Assembly (NCBI GenBank): GCA_010093485.1
Contig: MU001492.1
Coordinates: 1,659,122-1,723,121 of the forward strand
Length of the DNA stretch: 64,000 bases
Source of the DNA: Karstenula rhodostoma CBS 690.94
Lineage: Eukaryota; Ascomycota; Dothideomycetes; Pleosporales; Didymosphaeriaceae
Direction of reading: 5' to 3'
The notes below the pieces were generated by a model. That model had not been told where the DNA came from, did no database searches, and was given only the letters and a program-made list of their open reading frames with translations. Positions within the stretch are counted from its first letter, which is position 1, and each line of letters starts with the position of its first letter. A program made the translations under genes and the position numbers. This document shows positions 44,514 through 55,431 of the stretch, one piece after another.

Positions 44514-46369
44514 ATGCGCGTCTTCAAGAACTTGTCCGCACTCGCCATCTTAGTGTGTGTCTGCGATGCGCGACCCACGAGCAGCGTGGTATTTGAGAAG
44601 GTTGAGAGTAGCCCGGCTGGGTGGGTGTTGGACAAGACGGCCAAAGTGGACAAAGATGCAACGTCCATCACGCTGAAGATTCACCTGGTTAACCAGGGTA
44701 TGGATAAGTTCCACAAGTTGGCTATGGATGTGGGTTGAGCCCGCGTTAGTGGAAACAACACGAGCAATGCTAATCGAGCGCACAGATTGCGACGCCAGGC
44801 AATGCGCAATACGGCAACCACCTAGACCATGAGACGATACTGGCTCTGACAGCACCAAAGGCGGAGTCTGTTACTCTCGTCAAGGATTGGCTCAAGAGTG
44901 AAATCTCGAACGCAAAGGTCAGCGTGACGGGCGATTATGTCACTGTCCAGGGTTCTGTCAACGCCATTGAGAAGCTCCTCAAGACCAAATATAGCACTTT
45001 TGGTAAGTATTTGTTTATTTTATTGGGAACAAAGCTAACTCGACAAGTAAACGAGGAAACAAAGGCCAAGACTCTGAGAACGCTCGAGTACAGCCTGCCC
45101 TCCGCTCTTGTCGGCCATGTTGATATGGTTCAACCGACCACCTACTTTGGTGTCAAGCAGTTCCGATCTACCATCTCCGAACACCACGCGATTGAAGACG
45201 AGGCGAATTCAGTCCACACCGATGCTGTACAAGCTGTGACCGGATGCACTGGCACTCGCATCACCCCTACCTGCCTCGCCAACCTATACAACTTCAAGAA
45301 TGCGAAGAACGAGACCACCGGACTTCTTGGTGTCGGAGGTTTCCTCGAAGAGTACGCTATCAAGGCTGACTTCACCACCTTCCTCAACAGCTATGCCTAC
45401 TTCTCCAACAAAGCCAAGTCGTTCACCTGCACTGGTGTCAACGGAGGCACTTGCCCAACATCACCTGCTGGTATCGAGGCCAACTTGGACGTTCAATATG
45501 CTGGCAGCATCTCGAGTTCTGTGCCAATGACATACTACAGCACGGCTGGTCGTGGCCAGTGGATAGGAGGCGGAACGAACACCAACGAGCCCTACCTCGA
45601 GTTCCTCAACTATCTGATTGCTCTCCCTGCGGCGTCACTTCCGAACACGCTATCCATCTCCTACGGAGACGACGAAGCCACTGTGCCCCTCTCGTACGCG
45701 ACGAATGCATGCAACCTCTTCTCTCAGCTCGGAGCTCGTGGCGTATCCATCCTGATTTCCTCCGGCGACTCCGGCGTCGGAAGTACATGCAAAGTCAACG
45801 GCAAGACTTCTTTCACGACCGCATTCCCAGCCGCATGCCCTTGGGTCACTACTGTAGGTGGCACAACCGGCAACTCGCCTGAATCAGCGTGGACAGCGGG
45901 CGGCGGAGGCTTCTCTGAGATCTTTGCGCGACCAGACTACCAAAACGCCACTGTCAACAAATGGCTCACAACGGATACGACACACAGCGGGGTAACCAAC
46001 TACTTCAACGCCTCTGGTCGCGCGTATCCCGATATCTCTGCTCAGGCTACCAACTTCGTCATTATCGCCAGCGGATCGGCCCAGTCAGTCTCCGGCACTT
46101 CATGCTCTGCACCTACCACCGCGGGTATCTTCCAGCTGCTCAACAGTGCACGTATTGCCTCGGGCAAGAAGGGTCTTGGCTTCCTTAACCCATGGTTGTA
46201 CAACACTGCAAGCACTGGCTTCACCGATATCAAGAATGGAAAGATTGGGGGATGCAGTGGTGTTATCTCGGGCGCGGGATTCAGTGCTGTCACTGGATGG
46301 GACCCGGCTACTGGCCTGGGCACGCCAAACTACGAGGCTTTGCTTACGTTTGCGACGTCTACCGCTTAG
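44514..46369 (+). CDS. Secreted sedolisin (tripeptidyl-peptidase, S53)
   Basis: Exons 44514-44729, 44786-45002 and 45048-46369 encode 584 residues. A signal peptide (about 1-18) is followed by a pro-domain with GWVLDKTAKVDKDATSITLK and ATPGNAQYGNHL. The catalytic part starts near CTGTRITPTCLANLYNF. Glu and Asp lie in AGIEANLDVQYA (about 286-292). The oxyanion Asp region is ILISSGDSGVG and the nucleophile Ser is in SGTSCSAPT (about 493-497). The calcium site is the C-terminal FTDIKNGKIGGC. Such enzymes remove tripeptides from protein N-termini at acidic pH outside the cell. The ATG at 44514 has a CACC context and directly precedes the signal peptide. Intron 2 is 45 nt, in frame and open, so retention would keep the frame. 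Confidence 0.92.
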
Positions 46370-46933
46370 TTGACAGTAGAGAATAGATAACTAGAATCTA
46401 TTCAGACGAATAAGATTCAAGCTACAATCCAACGTTTATCTTGAGCTGCAAATGATGATTGATCTTCCAATTTTCGGCGTCGCCTTCGTGAACTTCGTGA
46501 AATCCCTGTAAATATTTCCGATGGTACCCAGAAGAATTTAAAAATAACGATGATCACGAGTCCGTGGTGAAGGTTCTGGGTGTAACATGGGGCTCGGAAC
46601 GAAGACCGATGTGTCATGCAATATGAATGCACGGTGTTGATCATCGGAGAGTCGGGGGTGCGGACTCAACCGATGCGCCGATCGAATAGCGCACAGCGAG
46701 GCATCTTGTCGCTACATCGCCTTCAAGCACGTGATTGTGTCGGCACGAAGACCGCAATCTAGTCGAGCAATGGATGGACCATGCCTGTATCCCGCGAAGT
46801 GTCCTCGTCCGATCCCCGTTAGACTGAATAGATATAAAGAGAGAACAAAGTGCCTGGACAGCACGTCAACAGATTCTCTTCACCGCACTCACACTCCATC
46901 AAAATTCTTTACATTCCCAATACATCAGTCACA
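46370..46933. other. Intergenic, promoter of the phosphonoacetate hydrolase gene
   Basis: No gene recognised apart from the TATA-like element listed separately. Confidence 0.5.
46832..46837 (+). promoter_or_regulatory. TATA-box-like element of the phosphonoacetate hydrolase gene
   Basis: TATAAA lies about 100 bp before the ATG at 46934, in the sequence GATATAAAGAG. Assigned by position only. Confidence 0.4.
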
Positions 46934-48181
46934 ATGAATGAGGTATCCTCAATCACGCTTCACGGCAGAAAATACGCTCTTCCAACCCAGCCGACCGTCG
47001 TAATCTGTGTTGACGGCTTCGACCCAAAGTACCTCGATGAAGGCATTGCAGCAGGTATCATTCCCAACCTCGCCTCCTTCGCGAAGAGCGGCTTCCATGC
47101 GACTGCACACTCGTGCATGCCGTCCTTCACGAATCCGAACAATGTCTCCATAATCACGGGCGCCCCACCTGCCATACACGGCATTGCAGGCAATTTCTTC
47201 CTGGACGGTGAAACAGGCGAAGAGAAGATGGTGACAAACGATACGCTCTTGCGCGGCGACACGATCCTGCAATTGATGGCACAGCGCGGCGTTCGCGTCG
47301 CCGCGGTCACTGCGAAGGACAAGCTGCGTCGTATCCTGTCCCATGGGTTACGTGGGACGAACGCAATCTCCTTTTCGTCCGAGTACGCTGGGAGTTGTAC
47401 GCTTGAAGAGCACGGAATCGAGAATGTCGAGGCCTGGGTCGGGAGACCCGCGCCCCCGCAATACTCTGGCGACCTGTCCGTCTACGTTCTCGACGCAGGC
47501 GTCAAAATGCTCGAGGAAAAACGCGCTGACCTGATATACCTCACGCTCTCTGATTACATTCAGCACAAGCATGCGCCAAACTCTGCTGAGGCGAACGAGT
47601 TCTTTGTGGCTTTGGATGACCGCATCGGCAGGATGGTCGAACTCGGTGCCGTTGTTGCCGTTACTGGGGATCATGGGATGAGCGATAAGTGTGGAGTGGA
47701 CGGTAAACCACACATACTGTTCCTGGAAGATGAGTTGACATTGAGGTGGGGAGTGCAAGCAGCCAGGGTCATTTGTCCTATCACGGACCCTTTTGTGCGC
47801 CACCATGGAGCTTTGGGTTCTTTCGTACGCGTTCATGTCAAGGACAGGAAGAATGTGCCGGAGATGATAAAGCTGTGTGAGACGCTGCCGCAGGTTGAAT
47901 CCGTGCTCAACGGGAAAGACGCTGCGAGGGTATTTGAGATGCCGTTGGATAGGGAAGGTGATTTCGTTGTGGTTTCAAAGAAGAACGCAGTTATTGGGGG
48001 TTGCGAGAAGGAACATGACTTGTCCAACATCAGCGACCATCGACTTCGCTCGCATGGGGGGATTTCCGAGCAGGAAATTCCTCTGCTGCTGTCGAAGTCG
48101 GTGCGGGATCATGGTCTAGCAGCAGAGCACGGCTTGTGGAGGAACTATGACGTTTTTGACCTGGCGTTGAATTGGTTGTAA
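46934..48181 (+). CDS. phnA: Phosphonoacetate hydrolase (PhnA-type, alkaline phosphatase superfamily)
   Basis: Intronless, 415 residues. The chain shows the metal-dependent alkaline phosphatase fold: TVVICVDGFDPKYLDEGI (first metal Asp), SFTNPNNVSIITGAPP (nucleophile Thr region), LSDYIQHKHAP, AVTGDHGMSDK (Asp-His metal ligands) and the late ISDHRLRSHGG with the last His. This pattern and length match phosphonoacetate hydrolase, which cleaves the C-P bond of phosphonoacetate to acetate and phosphate. The open frame reaches back to 46850, but the ATG at 46934 with CACA context opens directly into the domain. Without a search, a related nucleotide pyrophosphatase/phosphodiesterase cannot be wholly excluded. 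A Zn2Cys6 regulator gene is convergent 100 bp downstream. Confidence 0.82.
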   Translation: MNEVSSITLHGRKYALPTQPTVVICVDGFDPKYLDEGIAAGIIPNLASFAKSGFHATAHSCMPSFTNPNNVSIITGAPPAIHGIAGNFFLDGETGEEKMVTNDTLLRGDTILQLMAQRGVRVAAVTAKDKLRRILSHGLRGTNAISFSSEYAGSCTLEEHGIENVEAWVGRPAPPQYSGDLSVYVLDAGVKMLEEKRADLIYLTLSDYIQHKHAPNSAEANEFFVALDDRIGRMVELGAVVAVTGDHGMSDKCGVDGKPHILFLEDELTLRWGVQAARVICPITDPFVRHHGALGSFVRVHVKDRKNVPEMIKLCETLPQVESVLNGKDAARVFEMPLDREGDFVVVSKKNAVIGGCEKEHDLSNISDHRLRSHGGISEQEIPLLLSKSVRDHGLAAEHGLWRNYDVFDLALNWL

Positions 48182-48281
48182 ACATAGTAACTTGATTGGA
48201 TACTTATGTTTGTCCGTACTTTTGTCACAATTTATTCATCGGCTCATAACACGGGAGCATGGCCATGCAGCAATCCGCGAT

Positions 48282-50241
48282 CTAGAAGATAAATTCCATC
48301 TCTTGGCCCATCAGAATGTCGTATTCACCCGTGAATCGCGGATCAAGCAAGCCATCGAACCACCCTGACTCTGCATCGGGGCCCAGCCTTCCTGCTGATT
48401 CGTTTGTTTGATAATCGGGTGTTCTACTTGTGTTGAAAGCACCGGATTCATCAATTGCGTTGCATCGTTGCAAAAGATGTCCAATCCCGTTGGTGAGGTC
48501 CACAAGGAAATGTCGAGGGTGCATGGTCGCGGTGATTGCCCTCAAAACCACTATTAGCTCGTGCACCGATTGCTTCGTCGCATCAAGGTCAAGCCGGAAA
48601 GAAGCGGAAAGCCTAGATATCTTGAACAAAAAAACAACCGCAAATGCAAGCATGACATCGAAGTACACAGGCAATCCATCGAAGAATGACTGTACCTCTG
48701 TGTCAGATGTCACAGTATTTATGATAGACAAAGCGGAGATGATGCCCTCATGAGCGATATTGTCGACAATTAGTGCAGTTTCCTGCGACCGGTGTATTGT
48801 GCGAGAAGCTGCGACTCCACGGAAAGCATGTGAGCACAAGTATAGTTTGGCGAAGTCACATTGCAGTGCCACGCCTTTGCTGGGGTAGTTGCCAACATGA
48901 GGATTGACGATAAATCTCTCACTCCATTCCGCGCGAAGACCGTCTAGAGAGATGCAGAACTTCCGCAGTTGCGATATTGCAGGCTCCGTAAGTGGCGTGT
49001 CGGTATCTGTCCCGTATGTATCGAACACATTGGTACAGAGACTCCATCGCAGAACCTGGCTAACTAACCGTGCATCGTCCTCGCTTGCGTATACACAGCG
49101 GAGAAACTTCCTTGCGTTTCGTATGGTTTCGTCCTCTCGGGTCAATGGCGGTCTACCGTACGGGATTGAAAAATGATGATCGCAGGCGTAAACGAGCAGA
49201 TAAAGTCTTGCACGTAGATAGTGGTTACGATGGCCACGCAAGGCTTGATCGAAGCTTTTGTGCAGCTGCAGCTCTGTCGACATTCGCACTGCGGTACCGA
49301 CCAGAGCCCAGGAGATTTCGCTGAGCCAGAATGCGCCAATACACAATGCACGGATATCGTCCAGGTTAATGTCCTTTGCGAAGCTGCGACTCGAATACAT
49401 AGCGCGAAATTCTTCGTAACATGCATCAAAATCGCCTGGGGCCATGTGTAGACTGCCCACGGAGCAAATCGCGGCCAGCAAAAATGGGGAAGCAGCTCGA
49501 ATCGAACTCAAGCTACGCTCGTCGTGGTCTCCCAGTATTTGATACGGAAAATGGTCGAGCTTTGTGCGGTATAAATGGAGACAGGCTTGCGCATTTTCAG
49601 GGCTGATCCTTCCGCGAGAGATGATATCCTCGTGACGCGAGGTCGCTGATAATGGCGTTGGTGTTGGTGTTGGTCGGGTAAGGTAAGAGGCAGGTGGTGC
49701 CTCTGGCCCTGAATCCGCATCGAGGATGACTTCCCTTTGGCTAGGGTTTCTGCTGGTTGGGGCTTGTCTCGCACCCCCTTCCTGGTGATTCCGGGCCAAA
49801 CTACCCTCGTGCATTGACTGTACCAACCCTGGCATTGACGCGTGGTTTGCCAACTTCCCGATGGCGTTTTTCAGGTTACGCATCTCACTTTCCATCGATA
49901 CTTTCCATCTATGAGTGTTATTAGATAACTATGCAGTAGTTTTTCGAAACGTACGAGGTGTCACTCTCGAGTAGCATCTGTAAGCTACGATTCACGGTGC
50001 ATGATAGCCCTCTCTTTCTGCATCTTGTACACGGAGGTCCAGAAGATTCCATGGAACATTTGATCTGCTCAAATCCGTGTTACCGCAAGCCTTTTGAACT
50101 CCGGCGATAATTTGTACATGCCTTTTGTTTACGGCATGCCACGCAGGCTGTGATTTTGCGGCTGATGCCTGGTGGCCTAGAGTCGCCGAACGCATCTCGT
50201 AATGCTTGAATAGAATGAGGCTGATTCGTACCGGTGGACAT
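48282..50241 (-). CDS. Zn2Cys6 transcription factor with fungal-specific regulatory domain
   Basis: Exons 50241-50122, 50064-49955 and 49908-48282 encode 618 residues. The zinc cluster (about 33-62) reads CVACRKQK then IKC across a splice, and ends CTRCRKRGLSC: Cys-2-Cys-6-Cys...Cys-2-Cys-6-Cys. That splice has the donor GC (AAG|GCATGT) and acceptor CAG, a GC-AG intron; no GT donor restores the cluster. A linker with a short coiled coil (MESEMRNLKNAIGKLA) leads to the fungal_trans-type middle domain (about 175-460), with GAFWLSEISWALVGTAVRMSTELQLHKSF. It is probably a nuclear activator or repressor. Targets are unknown; the convergent phosphonoacetate hydrolase gene is a candidate by position only. 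Confidence 0.85.
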
Positions 50242-51410
50242 GCTAGTCTATCCAGCGAGCCAGCATCGATGGCGAGATGAGTGGTGCGTTGCAACCTGCG
50301 AATACGGTGCACTTAACACTCTCACGTGGGTCGGTCTTCGCTCCGATCCAAGCTAACTCATTGAAGCTAGTGGCTGCAGATCGTGGATCCTCAACATCCA
50401 TCTAGTGGATCACGGGCATCGACAGGTTTGATGAGATCGACTTTCGAACTCGGCCCATTCTATACAAGAGTTGGAGATCATCCTAGCAGCAATGAAGAAA
50501 CATGGATTATTCTGTCTTTCTATGCGGCCCAGCAGATTGTGTTTCTGAGGCCCATGGTGGGCGGTACCTATGGTACAAATGGGATTGGAGGCGACTCTAA
50601 GCGTGTGGATGTACACAAATGGAAGTGGCTAAGACGAAAAAGGATTGAGATGAAGCATGTTCGGCAACCGGGAGAATGATGCCGAGTTGGACGTGACGCC
50701 GGGGAGGACAGAAGCAAGTAAAGCGAGGCGATTCTACCGCCAAGACGATCTTATCGATAGCGTCTGCTTCAACAATCTTTTGGCCTCCAAGCATCTGCGC
50801 CCGGTACAGTGAAGCTGCATCAGTAGCGCGCATTCTGTCTACGCTTGACGTAGACTAACAGAAGATCTGGGGAAGCCCCATACTTTGCTCGCCGACTTTG
50901 CAGCTCGCGAAACACATGTGCACACACCTGAAGCCATGGGACTGTCGCAATACCACACACACGTAGCCCTGCGACCATCGACACCGAAGCCATGACTCTA
51001 ATTACGCGCGTTTTAATCGAACCGCAGTTGACTGCGATCCATAGAGTTTTGTGTTGAGCTCTGATGTTTAGCCCTGACACACCTGGGTATGCATGAAGCC
51101 TTGAAGCCGCTCGCTCGACCTTCCCCCACCACTGGATGACCAGGGCAGCACGGGCTCAATATTGACACGATGGCATGTTCGTCAACGCGGAAGCGCCCGA
51201 GACCAACCGGAAGATTCTCCGCTATTTTGTTCGGTCATGTAATGGCCCGTCCACGACAGCGCTCCCGCATCCCCTTTGATTGGGCTGGGGTCTCGGAGAT
51301 ATCAGCCATCGAATGTCAATCTTGTCTTGGGATAACAGTGCTTTTGCCACCGATTCGCGCTCTTCACCTTTACTACTCACGATGCCACGGACAGTTTCAA
51401 GCGTCTAACG
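50242..51410. other. Intergenic, no supported gene
   Basis: Promoter region of the Zn2Cys6 gene on the left and of the multi-TM protein on the right. Frames up to 113 codons lack domains. Confidence 0.5.
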
Positions 51411-52810
51411 ATGTGGGTAATGCTCGTTGCACCCTCTGTGTCTGCCGCGGCACCTCAATTACGGCGCCATGCGCTGCCCCATGGTGTGAAGAAGTCACAT
51501 ACGCGCGATGAGCGCGTTGTCATGACGGATCCAGATACTGGACGTACTTTTATGCCCGGGGAAACGACTCGGGCTCGTACGGTGTACACAGGTGTTGCTT
51601 TATTCTGCGCAGTAGTGTTGGCGCTCCTCTTGGGTAAGTACCACGCAGTGTTCACACCTTGCTATGACAGCGTAACGACTCTCTACACAAGCTGATATCG
51701 TGTAGGACTGCGCGCTAAGTCACTGGCTCGGAACATCAAGAAAAGAAACAACTTGACCTCTACGATCTTGTTGTTCCTCTTCTCGTTTGCGATATGCTTC
51801 ATATTTGCCACGGCAGTCGTCGAGAGTGGCCAAAGTCTGGCTTCTTATAATATATGCTACTCCGCTATCATAATCTGCTTGGTCTTCTATACCACCAACA
51901 AGCTGGCCATGTCGGTGTACTCCGCTTTCCCCGCCCAACTGAGCTGATGAGCTGTGCAGATACATGTTTCTCCTGGAACGTGCCCGTATCGTTCGCGCGC
52001 CTTTCATGCGCCGGCACAGGGACTGGTTGTGGATTTCTGGAATGATCATTATTTGCGCAGGCTTCGGTTCTGTCGCTATCCTCGGATTCGTCTTCCCCGT
52101 TGCCGAGCTCTCCCAATTAGATGGCCGATGCCGCATCGGGCTGCCGATCAAAGTAGCCATCCCGCTCATGTGCTTTGACATTGGGCTCAACTTCCTGCTG
52201 ACCGGACTCTTCATATGGCTCCTTCGACCGGTATTGTCACTCCACCGCGTGAATCTTATACCGGGTTTACTCAAAAAGACTGCCCCTCGGGAGAGGAGCG
52301 CTACGAGCGAGGTAACCCTGAGATATAGCCACTCGCACATGCATAACCTGAACCACACCATCAAAGTTCTACTTTGGAAATGTATCATTGGAAGTACGCT
52401 GATTATGTTACCTACAGTGGGCAACATGGTAACATTCTACATTATGAGGGGGCGAGAGCTCGGCTGGATATGCCTTACGATCTGTACTCTGGACGGTGAG
52501 TTGCGTCCCAATAGCGAAAAGAAGCCAAACTAAACTGACGCTACTAGTGAGCTGGGGCGTGCTGATAATTAACTGGCTGACTATCGGCTCTGCCCAGGCC
52601 GATAGAGCCCTCACAACGGTGATGTCGCAACAAACATTGAGCGAGTCAGACAGCGAACGAGACGGACCTGTCCCTGCAACAATCATGCAGAGCCGCCTTA
52701 GTGGCTTAGGGCAGCGGCCGCCGCCTGCAAAACTCCAGGATGAAGGAGGACTGTTGCCCTTCGATAGTGTGTCATCCATCGCGAAGCAGATCGATGGCTC
52801 ACTGAGATAG
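51411..52810 (+). CDS. Multi-span (about 7 TM) fungal membrane protein
   Basis: Exons 51411-51633, 51706-51910, 51960-52495 and 52548-52810 encode 408 residues. Hydrophobic helices are visible at VYTGVALFCAVVLALLLG, TSTILLFLFSFAICFIFATA, NICYSAIIICLVFYT, LWISGMIIICAGFGSVAILG, FDIGLNFLLTGLFIWLL, SGTLIMLP-like segment SLIMLPTVGN region and WGVLIINWLTIG, giving about seven. YMFLLERARIVR after helix 3 is a block seen in GPCR-like fungal membrane proteins. The C-terminal 70 residues are cytosolic, Ser/acidic. The exon 2/3 donor GTCGGT is weak. An alternative start at 51522 would remove a possible signal peptide. No ligand or partner can be proposed. Confidence 0.68.
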
Positions 52811-53049
52811 CGTCACTGAGACTCGACTTTTTTCTGGACGTATACAACCTAATGCGCCCAAGTCTACCATACTCTTGAAGAGATATAAATTACCAGACAT
52901 GTTACTATAAGCTCCGATCTTTACAATGCACCCAATACAGCTGAAAGAAACCGGATATATTACAATCTACTTACAACATGACTACAAAGTTGTCCAAGCA
53001 TGCTCAAGCTTCATTGAGACGACGCAATGGCTCGGAAATGTCGGGCTGG

Positions 53050-53808
53050 TTATGCGTAAGCACGCTTTTTTGGCCTGTGTTGCTCATGCATTCCTCGATA
53101 TGTCATTTTCATGAAAGCTGCACAATCACTCTCAGCCATCTGCTGCACAACAACCCAGTCAACTTCATCGCACAGCTCCCGCATAACCCTTTGGCTCCTG
53201 AGATGTTCATCTGTGAACGCATTCTGCAGATCTACCCCCCGATCCTCATACTCATATATATACCACGACCCATCGCATGTCATGGCCTTATACTCCTCAA
53301 ACGGCAGGAACCATCGCTCCCTTCCATATCCGAATTGCTCGATAGTAAAGTCCACGACAAATTCCCCACCGTCTCCAGGTAGCGTGATAAAGAATGCAGA
53401 GTGCGCAGGAACTGGATCGTCAGCGCCAGCATCGGGCTCGCGGAAGATGAAGATAGGGGCAATGTCGACACTGAGCCATTGAACGCGCGTACCCGGGAGA
53501 CTCCCGGAGAGCTGCTTCTGGAGCGAATGAAAGAGGGTTTGGACGGCAAAATCACACTCGTTCCAGACCATTAGCCCGCGCTTTATGGCCTCTGGGACAT
53601 CCGCGGAGCATGCTTGCTTGCCTGCCACAGGCGCCGTATTGTAATCACCCGTCGGTTCATACACTTCGAATTTATGACCTGGATTCCGCTGGGCCGCGCG
53701 TTTGACGGAGACGATCGGATAAGATAACCCGTTCTCCTCGTAGGCCCAAAAGATAGAGCGGTGGATCGAAGCAATTTTTTCAACAACCTGGACGGTTTGT
53801 GTGGTCAT
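53050..53808 (-). CDS. Hypothetical protein, 252 residues
   Basis: Intronless open frame with ordinary codon use and mixed polarity, no signal peptide or membrane segment. It contains LPGTRVQWLSVDIAPIFIFREP, shortened here to its core VQWLSVDIAPIFIF, then VDFTIEQFGYGRERWF and SWYIYEYEDRG. The many Trp and acidic residues suggest a soluble globular protein. I do not recognise the family. The frame is long and has no plus-strand competitor of similar length, so it is probably real. Confidence 0.6.
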   Translation of the reverse strand: MTTQTVQVVEKIASIHRSIFWAYEENGLSYPIVSVKRAAQRNPGHKFEVYEPTGDYNTAPVAGKQACSADVPEAIKRGLMVWNECDFAVQTLFHSLQKQLSGSLPGTRVQWLSVDIAPIFIFREPDAGADDPVPAHSAFFITLPGDGGEFVVDFTIEQFGYGRERWFLPFEEYKAMTCDGSWYIYEYEDRGVDLQNAFTDEHLRSQRVMRELCDEVDWVVVQQMAESDCAAFMKMTYRGMHEQHRPKKRAYA

Positions 53809-54215
53809 CTTGGTTGTTCTGTAGCCCGGCTACAAAGGGAGAGAAAGGTATGCGGTATGTTTCTGAACTGAGGTTTCCGGGCCGCTTATGAGTTTCTGGC
53901 CGTAGCTATGGTTATATGTTGGAGGGGGCTTGGAAGCAAGTTCAGGGTGATCGATTGTATTGTCACTGAGCGTAGGAGAGAAGCTCCCAGGCTCGATATA
54001 TATATGGATATGGCTGACCCAAGCTCGATTGAGCGCCCACGCGTAGATAGCGCGTGCTTTTCATGCCACATTATATTGTGAAGTTGTGCTCACACCTTGT
54101 TCATTGTGTGAAGAGGGTGAGGCACTGCTCAACTATTATCGCTTGCAAAACTCTTGTCCCATTCTACCATGGTACCAGACCATTACTATAACCTGCTGAT
54201 TGCCTTTATATACCT

Positions 54216-54534
54216 CTCTATTGGGTAGAGTTCGTTGGGCGTCGTGAAATAGTATATCTCAATATTTTAGAACCCTATTTTAAGCTTAAAATGCATTATT
54301 TTACGGCGCTTGACTTTTGGGGTTCCTAGGGCCGTGAAAGATAATCGGGAGGCGCCTGTAGGTGCTTATTATAGGGCGCCCACAAGAAGGAGGGAGACCA
54401 GGGTAATTCGTAGGGCGAGTCACGGGTAACCGTGGCTCTGGGATTATTGTCGTCTCAACACTGCTCAAGTACCTCCACACTACTCAACCATCTCCACACT
54501 ACCCAACCACCTTAACGAACCCCACCCAATAGAG
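54216..54534. repeat. Segment bounded by 21-bp inverted repeats
   Basis: CTCTATTGGGT(A/G)G(A/G)GTTCGTT occurs forward at 54216-54236 and inverted at 54514-54534, with two mismatches, both G/A. The 319-bp segment may be a MITE or a decayed DNA-transposon remnant. No clear target duplication was found. Confidence 0.55.
54319..54475 (+). repeat. Less-mutated relative of the 16-kb insertion
   Basis: The tract starting GGGGTTCCTAGGGCCGTGAA aligns in reverse orientation with about 16395-16546. Positions that are C or G here are mostly T or A there. Shared blocks include GGGAGGCGCCTGTAGGT. It lies wholly inside the inverted-repeat-bounded segment. Confidence 0.75.
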
Positions 54535-54577
54535 TCTATTCCCGAGAATATCTAAATCTTTAATTAAGTTCTTTATT

Positions 54578-54710
54578 ATAAGTATATATCTTTTTTAAAT
54601 ACGCTTATTTTTGAGCTGTTAGCTAGGGGAAATACCTTTTTGTCAACATTTTTGTCTACACTCGATAACTCGATCTTTTTGTCATTATTTCCCTCCTGAT
54701 AAGTATATAT
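54578..54710 (+). mobile_element. Short retroposon-like element, copy 3 (109 bp), 12-bp target duplication
   Basis: The insert at 54590-54698 lies between perfect ATAAGTATATAT copies (54578-54589, 54699-54710). It is the longest copy, carrying ACGCTTATTTTTGAGCTGTTA as 5' part and ending TTTCCCTCCTG. Confidence 0.86.
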
Positions 54711-55431
54711 ATTGCAGAGATTCACTATGAGGTAGGGTGACTCAATGAAGTAGGGGGGATAAAAAGGCGCGTTGTGCTTTGCCAATGCACGAACAAAGGG
54801 GGACCAAAAAAGCGGCTAAGGCGCGCCCAGCGTCTGTGCTTATAAGTATCCTACGCTGCCTTTCTATAGTATATTAAGCTAAAATCTACCTATGAAGTAT
54901 AAGGATATTTATTATTAAAAAGTATTGTTTTTATTCTTAAAATAGCCTAGTTTCACGGGTACCCTGAACTTTTGAAACACCACTATACAATGTAAAGGCA
55001 TTCTTACTGTGGAATATTGCGAGGTTCAGTGTAGAAAAGCATATCTGTGTTTCGATTGAATGATCCATATCACACACTGTCCGAAGGCCTGTATTGCAGA
55101 GACCTCGGGAGCTGTAGCCTCTGCCTAGGTGGGGGGTGCTTATTTGGCTGACAAGCGGCACGCGGGCACCTCGACGACATGTTTTCAAGCCCCGACCTTG
55201 TACATGTGACCCTAGACACTCTGCTCCCTCGCCGCTATATCATAGCTGTCCATTAAAAGCTCCCTACGGCTGTTTATTTTAATGTAGTAAACAAAAGACG
55301 CACCAAAGTCGTGACGTCATGCGGCGCAACACACTTACATTTCTTTGGCAAGAGCCTCGACATCGAAGGAGAGAACGCGATTACTTTATAGCTATCGGAA
55401 CCGTTGTTCTGACGTCTTAAATCCCCTCACA

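Larger units (their letters stand above)
53809..55431. other. Transposon-relic region, no gene
   Basis: It holds an inverted-repeat-bounded segment, the relative of the 16-kb insert, a short retroposon copy and AT-rich tracts (54840-54950), described separately. No coding frame of value. Confidence 0.6.
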
